A DNA stretch of 64,000 nt from contig CAZZEX010000001.1 in the NCBI GenBank assembly GCA_964653285.1, forward strand, positions 75,417-139,416, given 5' to 3'. Source of the DNA: CAZZEX01 sp964653285. Its GTDB lineage: Bacteria; Chloroflexota; Anaerolineae; B4-G1. The notes below the pieces were generated by a model, which was given only the letters and a program-made list of their open reading frames with translations, was not told the origin of the DNA and searched no databases. Shown piece by piece: positions 16,859 through 24,542 of the stretch. The position numbers were made by a program, and so were the translations under genes. Numbering within the stretch: position 1 is the stretch's first letter; every line of letters starts with the position of its first letter.

Positions 16859-17636
16859 TGGCTGTCCTCCTTTCGACGATACGCACCAGAAGGGATAGGA
16901 ACAGAGTCAATATCAGATATAAGAGTGCGACAGTGTTATATCCCTCGAAGGCACGGAAGGTACGGGACACGTATAAGCGTCCCATCTGCAAGAGGTCTGG
17001 TAAGGCGATGACAGCGATCAGCGAGGAGTCCTTGAGCATAGCGATAAAGTCGTTGCCCAGGGGGGGGAGAATGCGACGAATGGCCTGGGGCAGGATGACA
17101 TACCGCATGGCCTGCATGTAACTCATACCCAGAGAGCGCGCGGCTTCCATCTGTCCACGTTCGATGGACTGGATTCCGCCCCGGTAGACCTCGGCCAGAT
17201 AAGCGCCATAACATATCGCTATGCCGAGAACCGCAGCCGGCATGCCTTGCAGGTTTATCCTTCCACCGGTGGCATCGCGTAACATGGGGGTGATGACGTA
17301 CCCCATGTACAGGATGGTAACCAGGAGGGGAACACCCCGCATTACCTCCACGTAGAGGGTGGATACAGCGTACAAGACAGGATTTTTGGTCACCCGCATC
17401 AAGCCAAAGATCAGGCCCACCACCAGCGCAATGGCATAAGAGATGAAGGTAACCTGCAAGGTAAGCCTTAATCCATCCATCACAAATCGAATGACTGTGA
17501 GATATGTTTCAGAGGTCAACACTGACCAGCCAATGGCGAGACCCACGATGGACAGGATGACCACCCACCAAGGAATGCGCTCCCAGGGAATGGGTAACGC
17601 TCTGCCTCTTCTCAGTTTTTCTGTTTCAGCAGTCAT
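16851..17636 (-). CDS. Amino-acid ABC transporter permease
   Basis: 261 residues from the ATG at 17636 (GGGGAG just upstream); a longer frame to 17777 adds residues without a ribosome site. HisM/GlnP-type: MDGLRLTLQVTFISYAIALVVG begins the transmembrane part, and the EAA-like loop EAARSLGMSYMQAMRYVILPQA contacts the ATPase. There are about five or six membrane helices. An N-terminal cytoplasmic stretch and one extra helix (WWVVILSIVGLAIGW) precede the domain. Encoded between the corrinoid protein and the ATPase in one transcript. Confidence 0.9.
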   Translation of the reverse strand: MTAETEKLRRGRALPIPWERIPWWVVILSIVGLAIGWSVLTSETYLTVIRFVMDGLRLTLQVTFISYAIALVVGLIFGLMRVTKNPVLYAVSTLYVEVMRGVPLLVTILYMGYVITPMLRDATGGRINLQGMPAAVLGIAICYGAYLAEVYRGGIQSIERGQMEAARSLGMSYMQAMRYVILPQAIRRILPPLGNDFIAMLKDSSLIAVIALPDLLQMGRLYVSRTFRAFEGYNTVALLYLILTLFLSLLVRIVERRTAIE

Positions 17637-17674
17637 ATTCACTCCCCAAGGCCTGTTGTGTGGAAGGGTACCGG

Positions 17675-18337
17675 CTAATACGGGAACTCCACCCCCATTG
17701 CTGCTACCTGGTCCTTCACATTCTTGTACATATCCAGGTACCAGGGCAGGGGGCGGGCGGTGCGGACGTCGTAACACTCCTGTACGGCGGCACCTTGCAT
17801 CCTTCTTTCCGTCATCACGCGCTCCAGGATCTCAACGGTCACTCCTGCGATCTCGCCCCAGCTATCGGCGCCGCATTTCTCCACCCACTCTCGAGTCACC
17901 GGGGCCCCGCCGAGGATCACGTGGTGTTCATCGCGGATGCCCTTCTCCTTGAGAAACTCGATGATTTCCTTCTGGCTGGGCAACGTCGTAGTCATCAGTG
18001 AAGAAACGCCGATGATATCGGCGTGCACCTCCTCGGCCTTGCGTACAAAGTCCAGGGCGTTGACGTTGATCCCCAGATCGTACACCTCGAAGCCCTGAAC
18101 CCGGAGCAAGGTGATCACGATCATCACCGACCGCATAGCCTGAGCAGCCAGCATCATCTCCGGCAAGAAGATCTCCATCCGGGCGAACCGGTCTCCGACC
18201 TCGCGCATCCCGGCGGTCAGTGCTTCGACGATTTCATCTACGGCCTCGCCGTCCTGAATCACCTTCTTCGCGGCGACAACGGCCTCTGCTTCATCTCCGT
18301 TTTGGACGGCCTCAACCAACGTTTGTAACGTGGTCAC
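17675..18337 (-). CDS. Corrinoid (B12-binding) protein lacking the DxHxxG motif
   Basis: 220 residues, GTG start with GGAGG upstream. Residues 1-75 form the four-helix cap domain (EIVEALTAGMREVGDRFARMEIFLPEMMLAAQAM). The Rossmann part follows with GFEVYDLGINVNALDFVRKA, the GVSSLMTTT loop and ILGGAPVTREWVEKCGADSW. In methyltransferase corrinoid proteins about 30 residues carrying DxHDxGKN connect cap and Rossmann domain and give the His ligand to cobalt. Here AMRSVM joins directly to IVITLLRVQGFEV, so that stretch is missing although the frame is kept. The protein may bind B12 base-off poorly or not at all. It sits between the binding protein and the permease of an ABC operon, with no methyltransferase gene nearby. 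Confidence 0.85.
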   Translation of the reverse strand: MTTLQTLVEAVQNGDEAEAVVAAKKVIQDGEAVDEIVEALTAGMREVGDRFARMEIFLPEMMLAAQAMRSVMIVITLLRVQGFEVYDLGINVNALDFVRKAEEVHADIIGVSSLMTTTLPSQKEIIEFLKEKGIRDEHHVILGGAPVTREWVEKCGADSWGEIAGVTVEILERVMTERRMQGAAVQECYDVRTARPLPWYLDMYKNVKDQVAAMGVEFPY

Positions 18338-18808
18338 TTCCTGAATCCTCCAATCTTCCGCTTGCTAGTGCCGTTTCACACAATTAACTTGGAGGAGAAT
18401 AACCACTCAGGGTGAGGTACTCTCGCTGTCGCCGCCCTCAGGGACGAGGGCTGGGAGCCTGAAAACAACTGGCCTGCGACAGGCTCAGTAGTAACCTTCA
18501 GACGGGAATTCCTAATCCTCGGCTCCCTTGACATTTATGGGTGGACACGCCTTAACAAAGCCTCGTGCGGCCCTCCGAATGTGAGGGCATAATGCTGTCT
18601 TGGTCTCAGAATGCCAGATAGGGCGGTTCTGAAAAAGTTAAGGCCTGTTGTGTGAAAGGGCGCTAAGGCCGGTTTTCGGAGAGGCTCCCAGAGCCCGCCG
18701 CCTGGCGGGTTAAGGGAGAGCATCGGTGGGGGTTGAGAGCCCCCACCGATGGGGAACTCCGCTCTTACTTAAACGGGCTCTGGCTCAGAAGCAAGGGGCA
18801 CTTCCCCC
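18338..18808. other. 471-bp intergenic region with hairpins
   Basis: No convincing gene. It holds a 12-bp stem (18721-18732 with 18740-18751), a smaller stem CCCGCC/GGCGGG (18694-18709), a CCTGCGACAGGCTCAG word related to the palindromes in the binding-protein gene at 15369, and two sites of the word CCTGTTGTGTG type also seen near 17652. A short open frame at 18535-18723 has no ribosome site or recognisable sequence. Confidence 0.6.
18721..18751. terminator. Perfect 12-bp stem-loop downstream of binding-protein gene
   Basis: CATCGGTGGGGG, 7-nt loop TTGAGAG, CCCCCACCGATG, about 57 nt after the stop at 18809 on the minus strand. There is no T-run, so it may be a processing or attenuation hairpin rather than a classical terminator. 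Confidence 0.45.
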
Positions 18809-20311
18809 TCACTCGGTGCCAAAGTACTTTTCGTAGATCTCGTCATATTTGCCGCTGGCCTTGACAGCCGCCAGTCCTCTGTTGATGGCCTCCAGAAGGT
18901 CTGGCCTGTCCTTATTGACGGCGATGCCGTATTGCTCCTCGGTGTAAACCCCCTCCAGTACCTTGAGGTTCATCTCCGGGTTGGCCTTGACGATGTCAAT
19001 GGCAGTCGGGCCGTCGCACACTGCTGCGTCCACGTCACCATTGGCCAACGCCTGGAAAGCGAGTGTGTTCTCATCATACCGCACCACCTCGGCCTCGGTG
19101 TCCTCCGTCAGCCAGATGTCGCCAGTCGTGCCCATCTGCACGCCCACCTTCTTGCCAGCCAGGTCTTCGGGGCCGGTGATGTCGGTGGTATCGGCGCGGA
19201 CGGTGATCATCTGCCCGGCGTCGAAGTAGGGATCACTGAAGTCAACGGTCTCCGCCCGCTCTGGGGTGATGGTGGCAGCCGAGATGACGGCGTCAAACTC
19301 ACCCGATGCGAGCGCGACGAAGATGCCGTCCCAGCGGGTGTTGACAAACTCGAACTCGAAGCCGGCCTCCTCGGCGATGGCGACCATCAGTTCCGGATCG
19401 AAGCCCACGATGTTCCCTGCTTCATCCACGTACTCGAAGGGCGGGTATTCAGCGTTGTTGCCGATGACGACCTTGCCGAGCCCGGGGGCCGCTTCTTCTG
19501 TGCCAAAGTACTTTTCGTAGATCTCGTCATATTTGCCGCTGGCCTTGACAGCCGCCAGTCCTCTGTTGATGGCCTCCAGAAGGTCTGGCCTGTCCTTATT
19601 GACGGCGATGCCGTATTGCTCCTCGGTGTAAACCCCCTCCAGTACCTTGAGGTTCATCTCCGGGTTGGCCTTGACGATGTCAATGGCAGTCGGGCCGTCG
19701 CACACTGCTGCGTCCACGTCACCATTGGCCAACGCCTGGAAAGCGAGTGTGTTCTCATCATACCGCACCACCTCGGCCTCGGTGTCCTCCGTCAGCCAGA
19801 TGTCGCCAGTCGTGCCCATCTGCACGCCCACCTTCTTGCCAGCCAGGTCTTCGGGGCCGGTGATGTCGGTGGTATCGGCGCGGACGGTGATCATCTGCCC
19901 GGCGTCGAAGTAGGGATCACTGAAGTCAACGGTCTCCGCCCGCTCTGGGGTGATGGTGGCAGCCGAGATGACGGCGTCAAACTCACCCGATGCGAGCGCG
20001 ACGAAGATGCCGTCCCAGCGGGTGTTGACAAACTCGAACTCGAAGCCGGCCTCCTCGGCGATGGCGACCATCAGTTCCGGATCGAAGCCCACGATGTTCC
20101 CTGCTTCATCCACGTACTCGAAGGGCGGGTATTCAGCGTTGTTGCCGATGACGACCTTGCCGAGCCCGGGGGCCGCTTCCTCGGTGGGAACCTCCGTCGG
20201 CGCCTCGGTGGGCACCGCTTCTTCCGTGGCAGGTGCGCCACAGGCGACTACCATCGCCACAACTGTCGCCAGGATTGTCACCAGGGGCAGTAACTTGGTT
20301 GCTTTCATCAT
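18809..20311 (-). CDS. Double amino-acid ABC substrate-binding lipoprotein (two identical modules)
   Basis: 500 residues. Two adjoining ATGs; AAGGAG is 2-5 nt from the first and better placed for the second. Lipobox MVVAC with Cys24, then a Glu/Pro/Thr linker, then two family-3 binding domains of 228 residues that are identical (each from TEEAAPGLGKVVIGNNAEYP to KYDEIYEKYFG). Each has the AEYPPFEYVDEAGNIVGFDPE strand and the DFSDPYFDAGQMI hinge segment. One polypeptide would present two identical binding sites to the permease at 16851. Tandem SBP domains fused in one chain exist in some GlnP-type systems, but exact identity means a very recent duplication or an assembly error. Confidence 0.85.
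   Translation of the reverse strand: MMKATKLLPLVTILATVVAMVVACGAPATEEAVPTEAPTEVPTEEAAPGLGKVVIGNNAEYPPFEYVDEAGNIVGFDPELMVAIAEEAGFEFEFVNTRWDGIFVALASGEFDAVISAATITPERAETVDFSDPYFDAGQMITVRADTTDITGPEDLAGKKVGVQMGTTGDIWLTEDTEAEVVRYDENTLAFQALANGDVDAAVCDGPTAIDIVKANPEMNLKVLEGVYTEEQYGIAVNKDRPDLLEAINRGLAAVKASGKYDEIYEKYFGTEEAAPGLGKVVIGNNAEYPPFEYVDEAGNIVGFDPELMVAIAEEAGFEFEFVNTRWDGIFVALASGEFDAVISAATITPERAETVDFSDPYFDAGQMITVRADTTDITGPEDLAGKKVGVQMGTTGDIWLTEDTEAEVVRYDENTLAFQALANGDVDAAVCDGPTAIDIVKANPEMNLKVLEGVYTEEQYGIAVNKDRPDLLEAINRGLAAVKASGKYDEIYEKYFGTE
18816..20179. repeat. 684-bp-period exact tandem duplication
   Basis: Bases 18816-19495 and 19500-20179 appear identical (about 680 bp at an offset of 684 bp, 228 codons). 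Identity shows in all reading frames I compared, so it holds at the DNA level, including third codon positions. Confidence 0.85.
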
Positions 20312-20446
20312 TTCTCCTTATCCTCCTTTGAGTGACAGTTCATTTTGACTTTACACGTGGGACCTGTGAGAATGCGAATGTCACACCCGGCTGGTCACCT
20401 CCTTTCGCGACGTCCACGACAAATCAGAACAGCCTAAATTAGTTTA

Positions 20447-20475
20447 AGTTTATCACAGTTAGGACTCAAAGTCAA
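20447..20475 (-). promoter_or_regulatory. Sigma-70 promoter for binding-protein/ABC operon
   Basis: On the minus strand TTGACT (20475-20470), 17-bp spacer, TAAACT (20452-20447). The leader to the ATG at 20311 is about 130 nt. The rest of the 350-bp gap 20312-20661 shows nothing else I can name. Confidence 0.6.
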
Positions 20476-20661
20476 GAGCGAAGTCCGTCCGTCCGCCGCC
20501 CCACCACCGCCATCAAAATCATTTGCCTGCAGCAACACCAGCGCTCAATGATGGCGGTCCCGGACAAAGGGGGCCGGGCAACGCTCAGGCTAAAAAGCGC
20601 ACTCATCCAGAGCAGACGCACGGAACTGCGGCGACTTACTACCACGGGGTATACCTGGGGT

Positions 20662-20925
20662 TTAGACCTGTTCGAAGTGAGGGGTATCTACGACGAAGAT
20701 GGTGGCACGGTATTGGCCGGGTTCGGGGGGGCTGCACGTGTCTCGGAATATATCAATGACGGGCTGCACGTGCTGCTCCTCTACGCCGATGAGCAGTGTG
20801 ACGTTGCCCCGTCGCAGGAAGCCGCCGGTGCTGGCGACACGAGTTACGCGGTGGCTGTGGGTTACCAGTTGGTCAATCACAGACCCGGCATCTGTGTCAC
20901 GGACGACGGCAATGATCAGTTTCAT
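20662..20925 (-). CDS. DUF970 PII-like protein (DarA/PstA type, c-di-AMP receptor family)
   Basis: 87 residues, somewhat shorter than the usual 105-110. MKLIIAVVRDTDAGSVIDQL, the loop STGGFLRRGNVTLLIGV and a C-terminal strand with ATIFVVDTPHFEQV match the trimeric PII-like family that binds cyclic di-AMP; the GGFL...GNVTLLIG segment is the ligand loop. GAGG lies 5 nt before the ATG, and the gene starts 12 nt after its degenerate paralogue. No c-di-AMP cyclase or phosphodiesterase is in the window. The family assignment is firm; ligand binding is by analogy. Confidence 0.85.
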   Translation of the reverse strand: MKLIIAVVRDTDAGSVIDQLVTHSHRVTRVASTGGFLRRGNVTLLIGVEEQHVQPVIDIFRDTCSPPEPGQYRATIFVVDTPHFEQV

Positions 20926-20937
20926 CTGAGCCTCGCT

Positions 20938-21282
20938 TCACAGTTGTTCAAAGCGCTCAACGTCGAGTACGTAGATGGTCGCGCCACCCACCTCTGCTTC
21001 GATCATCACCGGCTGAATTTCGAGCAGTGGAGCCTCGACGTGAGCCGGGATAAACCGCCGCCGCGTATGACAGCACTCGCGGATGTGTTCCAGCAGTCGT
21101 GGCAGGCGTGCCTGGTCGAGGCCAATGAACAGCGAAACCGTGGCCTCGTACAGGATACCGCCGCTAGAGTCCACCCAGGTGACGTGGAAACCGTCACGCG
21201 TCAGCATGTCCGCAAATGCACCCGCCTGGACACCGGCGACAGTGGCGATGACCAGTTGACTGACAACGTTACGTGGTGTCAC
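20938..21282 (-). CDS. Divergent DUF970-like paralogue
   Basis: 114 residues, GTG start with GGAGG 4 nt upstream. Same fold order as the next gene: VIATVAGVQAGAFADMLTRDGF, DSSGGILYEATVSLFIGLDQARL, ATIYVLDVERFEQL. The ligand loop has changed: GGFL is GGIL and the conserved Gly-Asn before the LLIG strand is replaced. It may have lost c-di-AMP binding and form mixed trimers with the intact partner encoded 12 nt downstream. That partnership is inference. Confidence 0.75.
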   Translation of the reverse strand: MTPRNVVSQLVIATVAGVQAGAFADMLTRDGFHVTWVDSSGGILYEATVSLFIGLDQARLPRLLEHIRECCHTRRRFIPAHVEAPLLEIQPVMIEAEVGGATIYVLDVERFEQL

Positions 21283-21376
21283 GTTTCCTCCATGTTTTCA
21301 TTCCCACTGCCCCCAGATGTCGGCCATGCCCATTTTGACCAGTTATGGCAGGTTGAAAGCGGCGACGCCGAAATGT

Positions 21377-22645
21377 TTAGGCCTCAGGTTCCTGTTGTGT
21401 GGGCTCTCTGAGCCGGAAGAGTGGCAAGGCGGCCAGCAGGATGAGGCCCGCGGCCACCCGAAAGACGAGTGATGGCGGAATGATGCCGGCCTGCCCGTCA
21501 ATGGTGGCCGGGATGCCGTAGGTGGAGGACAGCCAGCCGCCGACCAGCGGGCCGGGGATCATCGTAAAAGCGACGCCGAAGAGGATGCCGTAGCCAGCGA
21601 ACTGCCCCCGCTTGTCTTCAGGAAAGAGGTCCTTGAGCCAGACTCCCGTGGCGATGGACCAGGCAGTGATGGCAGCCAGCCAGCCGATACCGGTGAGAGC
21701 CAGGGGAATAAAGTTGCGGCAGAAGGAGAACGCCAGCAGGAAGATGCTTTCCAGGGCGACGGAGAGCAACGCGACTCGCTTGCGGCCCCAGCGATCGGTA
21801 AGAATGCCGAATGGATAAGCCAGCGCGATGCCGCCGACCAAGATGGCGACGAAGACCAACAGCGACGATGTCAGCATCGGCAGCGCGATGTTGTGCTGCA
21901 AATATATGAGTAGAAAAGGATAGAACACGTTGAAGGCCAAGCCCCACAATCCTGTTGCTGTCGCTAGCAGGAAGAACTCGCCGTGCGTCTTGAGATTGGC
22001 AATGCGAAAAGTGCTGCTCAACTGCTCCCAGAATGGCACACACACTGGCTCGAAAGGCGGCTCCGCGATCAGAAATGAACCAACCATGCCTAGTCCGATT
22101 ACCAGAGCACCGACGATGTAAAAAGGCAGATGGGCGAACTGCTCAGGAATGAACCCAGCGCCCCCAAACACAATGAGCATCGAGATCCAGAGCAGAATCT
22201 GCTGAACACTCACGATGCGACCGCGATTCTCCACCGTCGTCACGTCCGTAAGGTAGGCATTGAACGAGGCGTCGTTGGCGGTAGAGCCACAAAAGGTCAT
22301 CACGCAATCAAAAAGAATTGCCATTGTGACCGCCAACATCACAGGTCGAAAGGTCGCCGAGAGCGGGTAAAGAGCGGTGAAGATGCCCCAGGCGATGTAC
22401 CCGACGAAGATGAACGGCTTGCGACGGCCCCAGCGGGTGCTCGTCCGGTCGCTGACCGCACCCATCAGGATGGTCGTGACGGTGGAGACGACGGCCGTGA
22501 TAGCGACCATCCACGACACGGGCTGCGGGTCTGGGGTGATGTGGTTGTACATAAAGGTGTTAAAATACTGGTTCTCGACGGCCCACGCGATCTGGCCTGA
22601 AAGGCCCAGCAGGACCAGGGCAGCCATAACACGGTTCGAGATCAT
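21377..22645 (-). CDS. MFS transporter
   Basis: 422 residues with about 12 membrane helices. The loop 2-3 motif is GAVSDRTSTRWGRRKPFIFVG and the matching loop in the second half is GILTDRWGRKRVALLSV, both typical of the major facilitator superfamily. The DRTSTRWGRRKPFI form resembles the glycoside-pentoside-hexuronide/SUC branch, so a sugar or glycoside substrate is possible. AGGAG lies about 12 nt before the ATG. Single-gene unit; 94 nt separate it from the PII-like pair. Confidence 0.85.
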   Translation of the reverse strand: MISNRVMAALVLLGLSGQIAWAVENQYFNTFMYNHITPDPQPVSWMVAITAVVSTVTTILMGAVSDRTSTRWGRRKPFIFVGYIAWGIFTALYPLSATFRPVMLAVTMAILFDCVMTFCGSTANDASFNAYLTDVTTVENRGRIVSVQQILLWISMLIVFGGAGFIPEQFAHLPFYIVGALVIGLGMVGSFLIAEPPFEPVCVPFWEQLSSTFRIANLKTHGEFFLLATATGLWGLAFNVFYPFLLIYLQHNIALPMLTSSLLVFVAILVGGIALAYPFGILTDRWGRKRVALLSVALESIFLLAFSFCRNFIPLALTGIGWLAAITAWSIATGVWLKDLFPEDKRGQFAGYGILFGVAFTMIPGPLVGGWLSSTYGIPATIDGQAGIIPPSLVFRVAAGLILLAALPLFRLREPTQQEPEA

Positions 22646-22850
22646 CGCTCATGAACTCCTTGTAACTACTTCGCAGAAATGGCCTTAATCGGGCGGGTGT
22701 CCACTGGGCATTGTGTCCAGCCCATTAGGCGGTGGACCGTACGTGGATCAGCGCTTGTGAGATAAATTGTAACACGTCCCGATAATCCGCACAAGTGCAA
22801 TGCGCGGTGCGCCAGTTGCGCAGAAGCCCGGTTAAAACAAGTCAGGAGAA

Positions 22851-22889
22851 TCGGTCATTGATCATCGATCATTGGTCGTCGGTCATCGA
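22851..22889. repeat. Heptanucleotide repeat array
   Basis: Five units of 7 bp: TCATTGA, TCATCGA, TCATTGG, TCGTCGG, TCATCGA. The array ends about 10 bp before the -35 box of the kinase promoter. Confidence 0.7.
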
Positions 22890-22897
22890 ACCGTCAT

Positions 22898-22926
22898 TTG
22901 GTACACTGGCCGTGCTGTGTTATAAT
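22898..22926 (+). promoter_or_regulatory. Sigma-70 promoter for histidine kinase operon
   Basis: TTGGTA (22898-22903), 17-bp spacer, perfect TATAAT (22921-22926), 34 nt before the ATG. Confidence 0.65.
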
Positions 22927-22960
22927 CTTCATCCTGACCTGCATTGGTGGGTGAACTCAA

Positions 22961-24529
22961 ATGCTGACTGACTACCGTGTCCGGCAACGAGAATATCTGT
23001 TGGAGATCAGCCGCGCCCTCACGGCGCAACTTAACCTGGATGAGTTGCTGCAAATAGTGCTGGAGGCAGCGACGAAGATGCTGGCAGGACAGGCTGGACT
23101 CATTGCCCTTCATGGCCCCGACGGAAGATTCACCGTCCGTGCCAGTTACGGCCTGCCCCGTGCCCTAGTACCATACTTCAAGCCGCTGCTGACAGATATT
23201 CCTGACGATGCTGACCGCGGCCGGTTCCACATTCCCGGTCTGGCAGACAAACTGGGCCGGGTCGTGGCAGGCCTTGGACTGCGCCTGCAACAGGTGGTGG
23301 CGCTTCCGATGGCTATAGGGCGAGAACTGATCGGCGTACTGTACGTGTTTCGTGCCTACGGAACTCATTTCACCGTCAACGATCGTCAGATCCTGGCCAG
23401 TTTCGCCGACCAGGCCGCTATCGCGGTTCACAATGCGCAACTCTACGAGCGCATCTCCCAGGAGAAGCACCGTCTCGACGCCATTCTAGAATACAGTGCC
23501 GATGGAGTATTACTCCTCGACTCAGGTCACCGCATCGTCGTTTTCAACCGCGCGCTGGCGCAATTGAGTGGTTGGTCAGCGGTCGAAGCGCTGGGCCGCC
23601 ATCACGACGAAGTTGTTCGTTGGGCGCGTCTGGAAACGGACCTGGACTTTGCCGGCGCGGTCGCTGGCGGCTGGCCACTGCCCTCGGCCCGGCTCCTCTA
23701 CGTTGAGGGAGACCTGCGTCGGCGAAGTGGCGGCACCGTCAGCGTCGGCATCACCTACGCGCCACTCTTCGACCGTGAGGGCCGTCTGGTCAACATCATC
23801 GCCAACGCGCGTGACGTCACGCGCTTCCGGGAGGCAGACGAGATCAAGTCCACTTTCATCTCCGTGATTTCCCACGAACTCAAGACTCCAGTCGCCTTGA
23901 TCAAGGGCTACGCCGACACCTTGTTACGCGAAGATGCCTGTTGGGACTTGGAGACGATGCGGGAAGGCCTGACGGTTGTTGTAGAGGAAGCCGACCGTCT
24001 GAACCAACTGATTGATGACCTGCTCGATGCCTCGCGGCTCCAGGCGGGAGCATTGCCACTGGAGATGGATCAGGTGGCGCTTGATGCATTGGCCGAGCGT
24101 GTGGCCAGTCGTTTCCGCACGCAGACCCAGATTCACGAAATCGTCATCCGTTTCCCCCCACGTCTCCCGGTCGTTGTGGGAGATCCGGGCCGGCTGGAGC
24201 AGGTTCTAAACAACCTGGTGTCCAATGCCATCAAGTATTCTCCCGACGGCGGCACTATCGAGATCAGCGGCCGTGCATCGCCCAACGAAGTGATCGTTAC
24301 CGTATCTGATCAGGGGGCGGGTATCCCGTTCGAAGAGCAGCCTCGCATATTCGAGCGTTTCTTCCGTGGAGCGCGAGAGCGCCACCAGCGTACGCCTGGG
24401 GCTGGCCTGGGACTGTACCTGGCCCAGGCTATCGTGGAAGCCCATGGTGGGCGTATTTGGGTCGAGAGCAACCCTGGAGAGGGGGCTGCCTTCTCATTCG
24501 CTATCCCGCGCCAACAGGTTTCCAGTTGA
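22961..24529 (+). CDS. GAF-PAS sensor histidine kinase, orphan
   Basis: 522 residues, no membrane segment. GAF domain (about 25-160), PAS domain (about 172-290: ILEYSADGVLLLDSGHRIVVFN), HisKA with the phospho-acceptor His305 in FISVISHELKTP, and HATPase_c with N-box NNLVSNAIKYSPDG, G1 VSDQGAGIP and G2 GAGLGLYLAQAIVEAHGG. It should autophosphorylate in response to a cytoplasmic ligand or redox signal. No response regulator is next to it. The next gene, 13 nt on, is a CpXC protein that is probably co-transcribed. The ribosome site (GGTGGGTG) is weak. Confidence 0.93.
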   Translation: MLTDYRVRQREYLLEISRALTAQLNLDELLQIVLEAATKMLAGQAGLIALHGPDGRFTVRASYGLPRALVPYFKPLLTDIPDDADRGRFHIPGLADKLGRVVAGLGLRLQQVVALPMAIGRELIGVLYVFRAYGTHFTVNDRQILASFADQAAIAVHNAQLYERISQEKHRLDAILEYSADGVLLLDSGHRIVVFNRALAQLSGWSAVEALGRHHDEVVRWARLETDLDFAGAVAGGWPLPSARLLYVEGDLRRRSGGTVSVGITYAPLFDREGRLVNIIANARDVTRFREADEIKSTFISVISHELKTPVALIKGYADTLLREDACWDLETMREGLTVVVEEADRLNQLIDDLLDASRLQAGALPLEMDQVALDALAERVASRFRTQTQIHEIVIRFPPRLPVVVGDPGRLEQVLNNLVSNAIKYSPDGGTIEISGRASPNEVIVTVSDQGAGIPFEEQPRIFERFFRGARERHQRTPGAGLGLYLAQAIVEAHGGRIWVESNPGEGAAFSFAIPRQQVSS

Positions 24530-24542
24530 AAGGAATCCAACT

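Larger units (their letters stand above)
22646..22960. other. 315-bp divergent intergenic region
   Basis: Holds a heptamer array (22851-22889: TCATTGA, TCATCGA, TCATTGG, TCGTCGG, TCATCGA) and the histidine-kinase promoter. I see no gene. Confidence 0.6.

Noticed and set aside
18535..18723. 62-codon minus-strand frame in the binding-protein downstream gap
   Set aside because: No ribosome site or known motif, and it contains hairpin sequence.
18932..20293. 453-codon plus-strand frame opposite the double binding protein
   Set aside because: It only mirrors the tandem duplication and has no recognisable sequence.
20548..21411. 287-codon plus-strand frame
   Set aside because: It covers two minus-strand genes with clear DUF970 motifs and ribosome sites.
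21377..22645. Drug-efflux pump
   Set aside because: The RTSTRWGRRKPFI loop fits the glycoside/sucrose-type MFS branch better than drug:H+ antiporters, but the substrate stays open.
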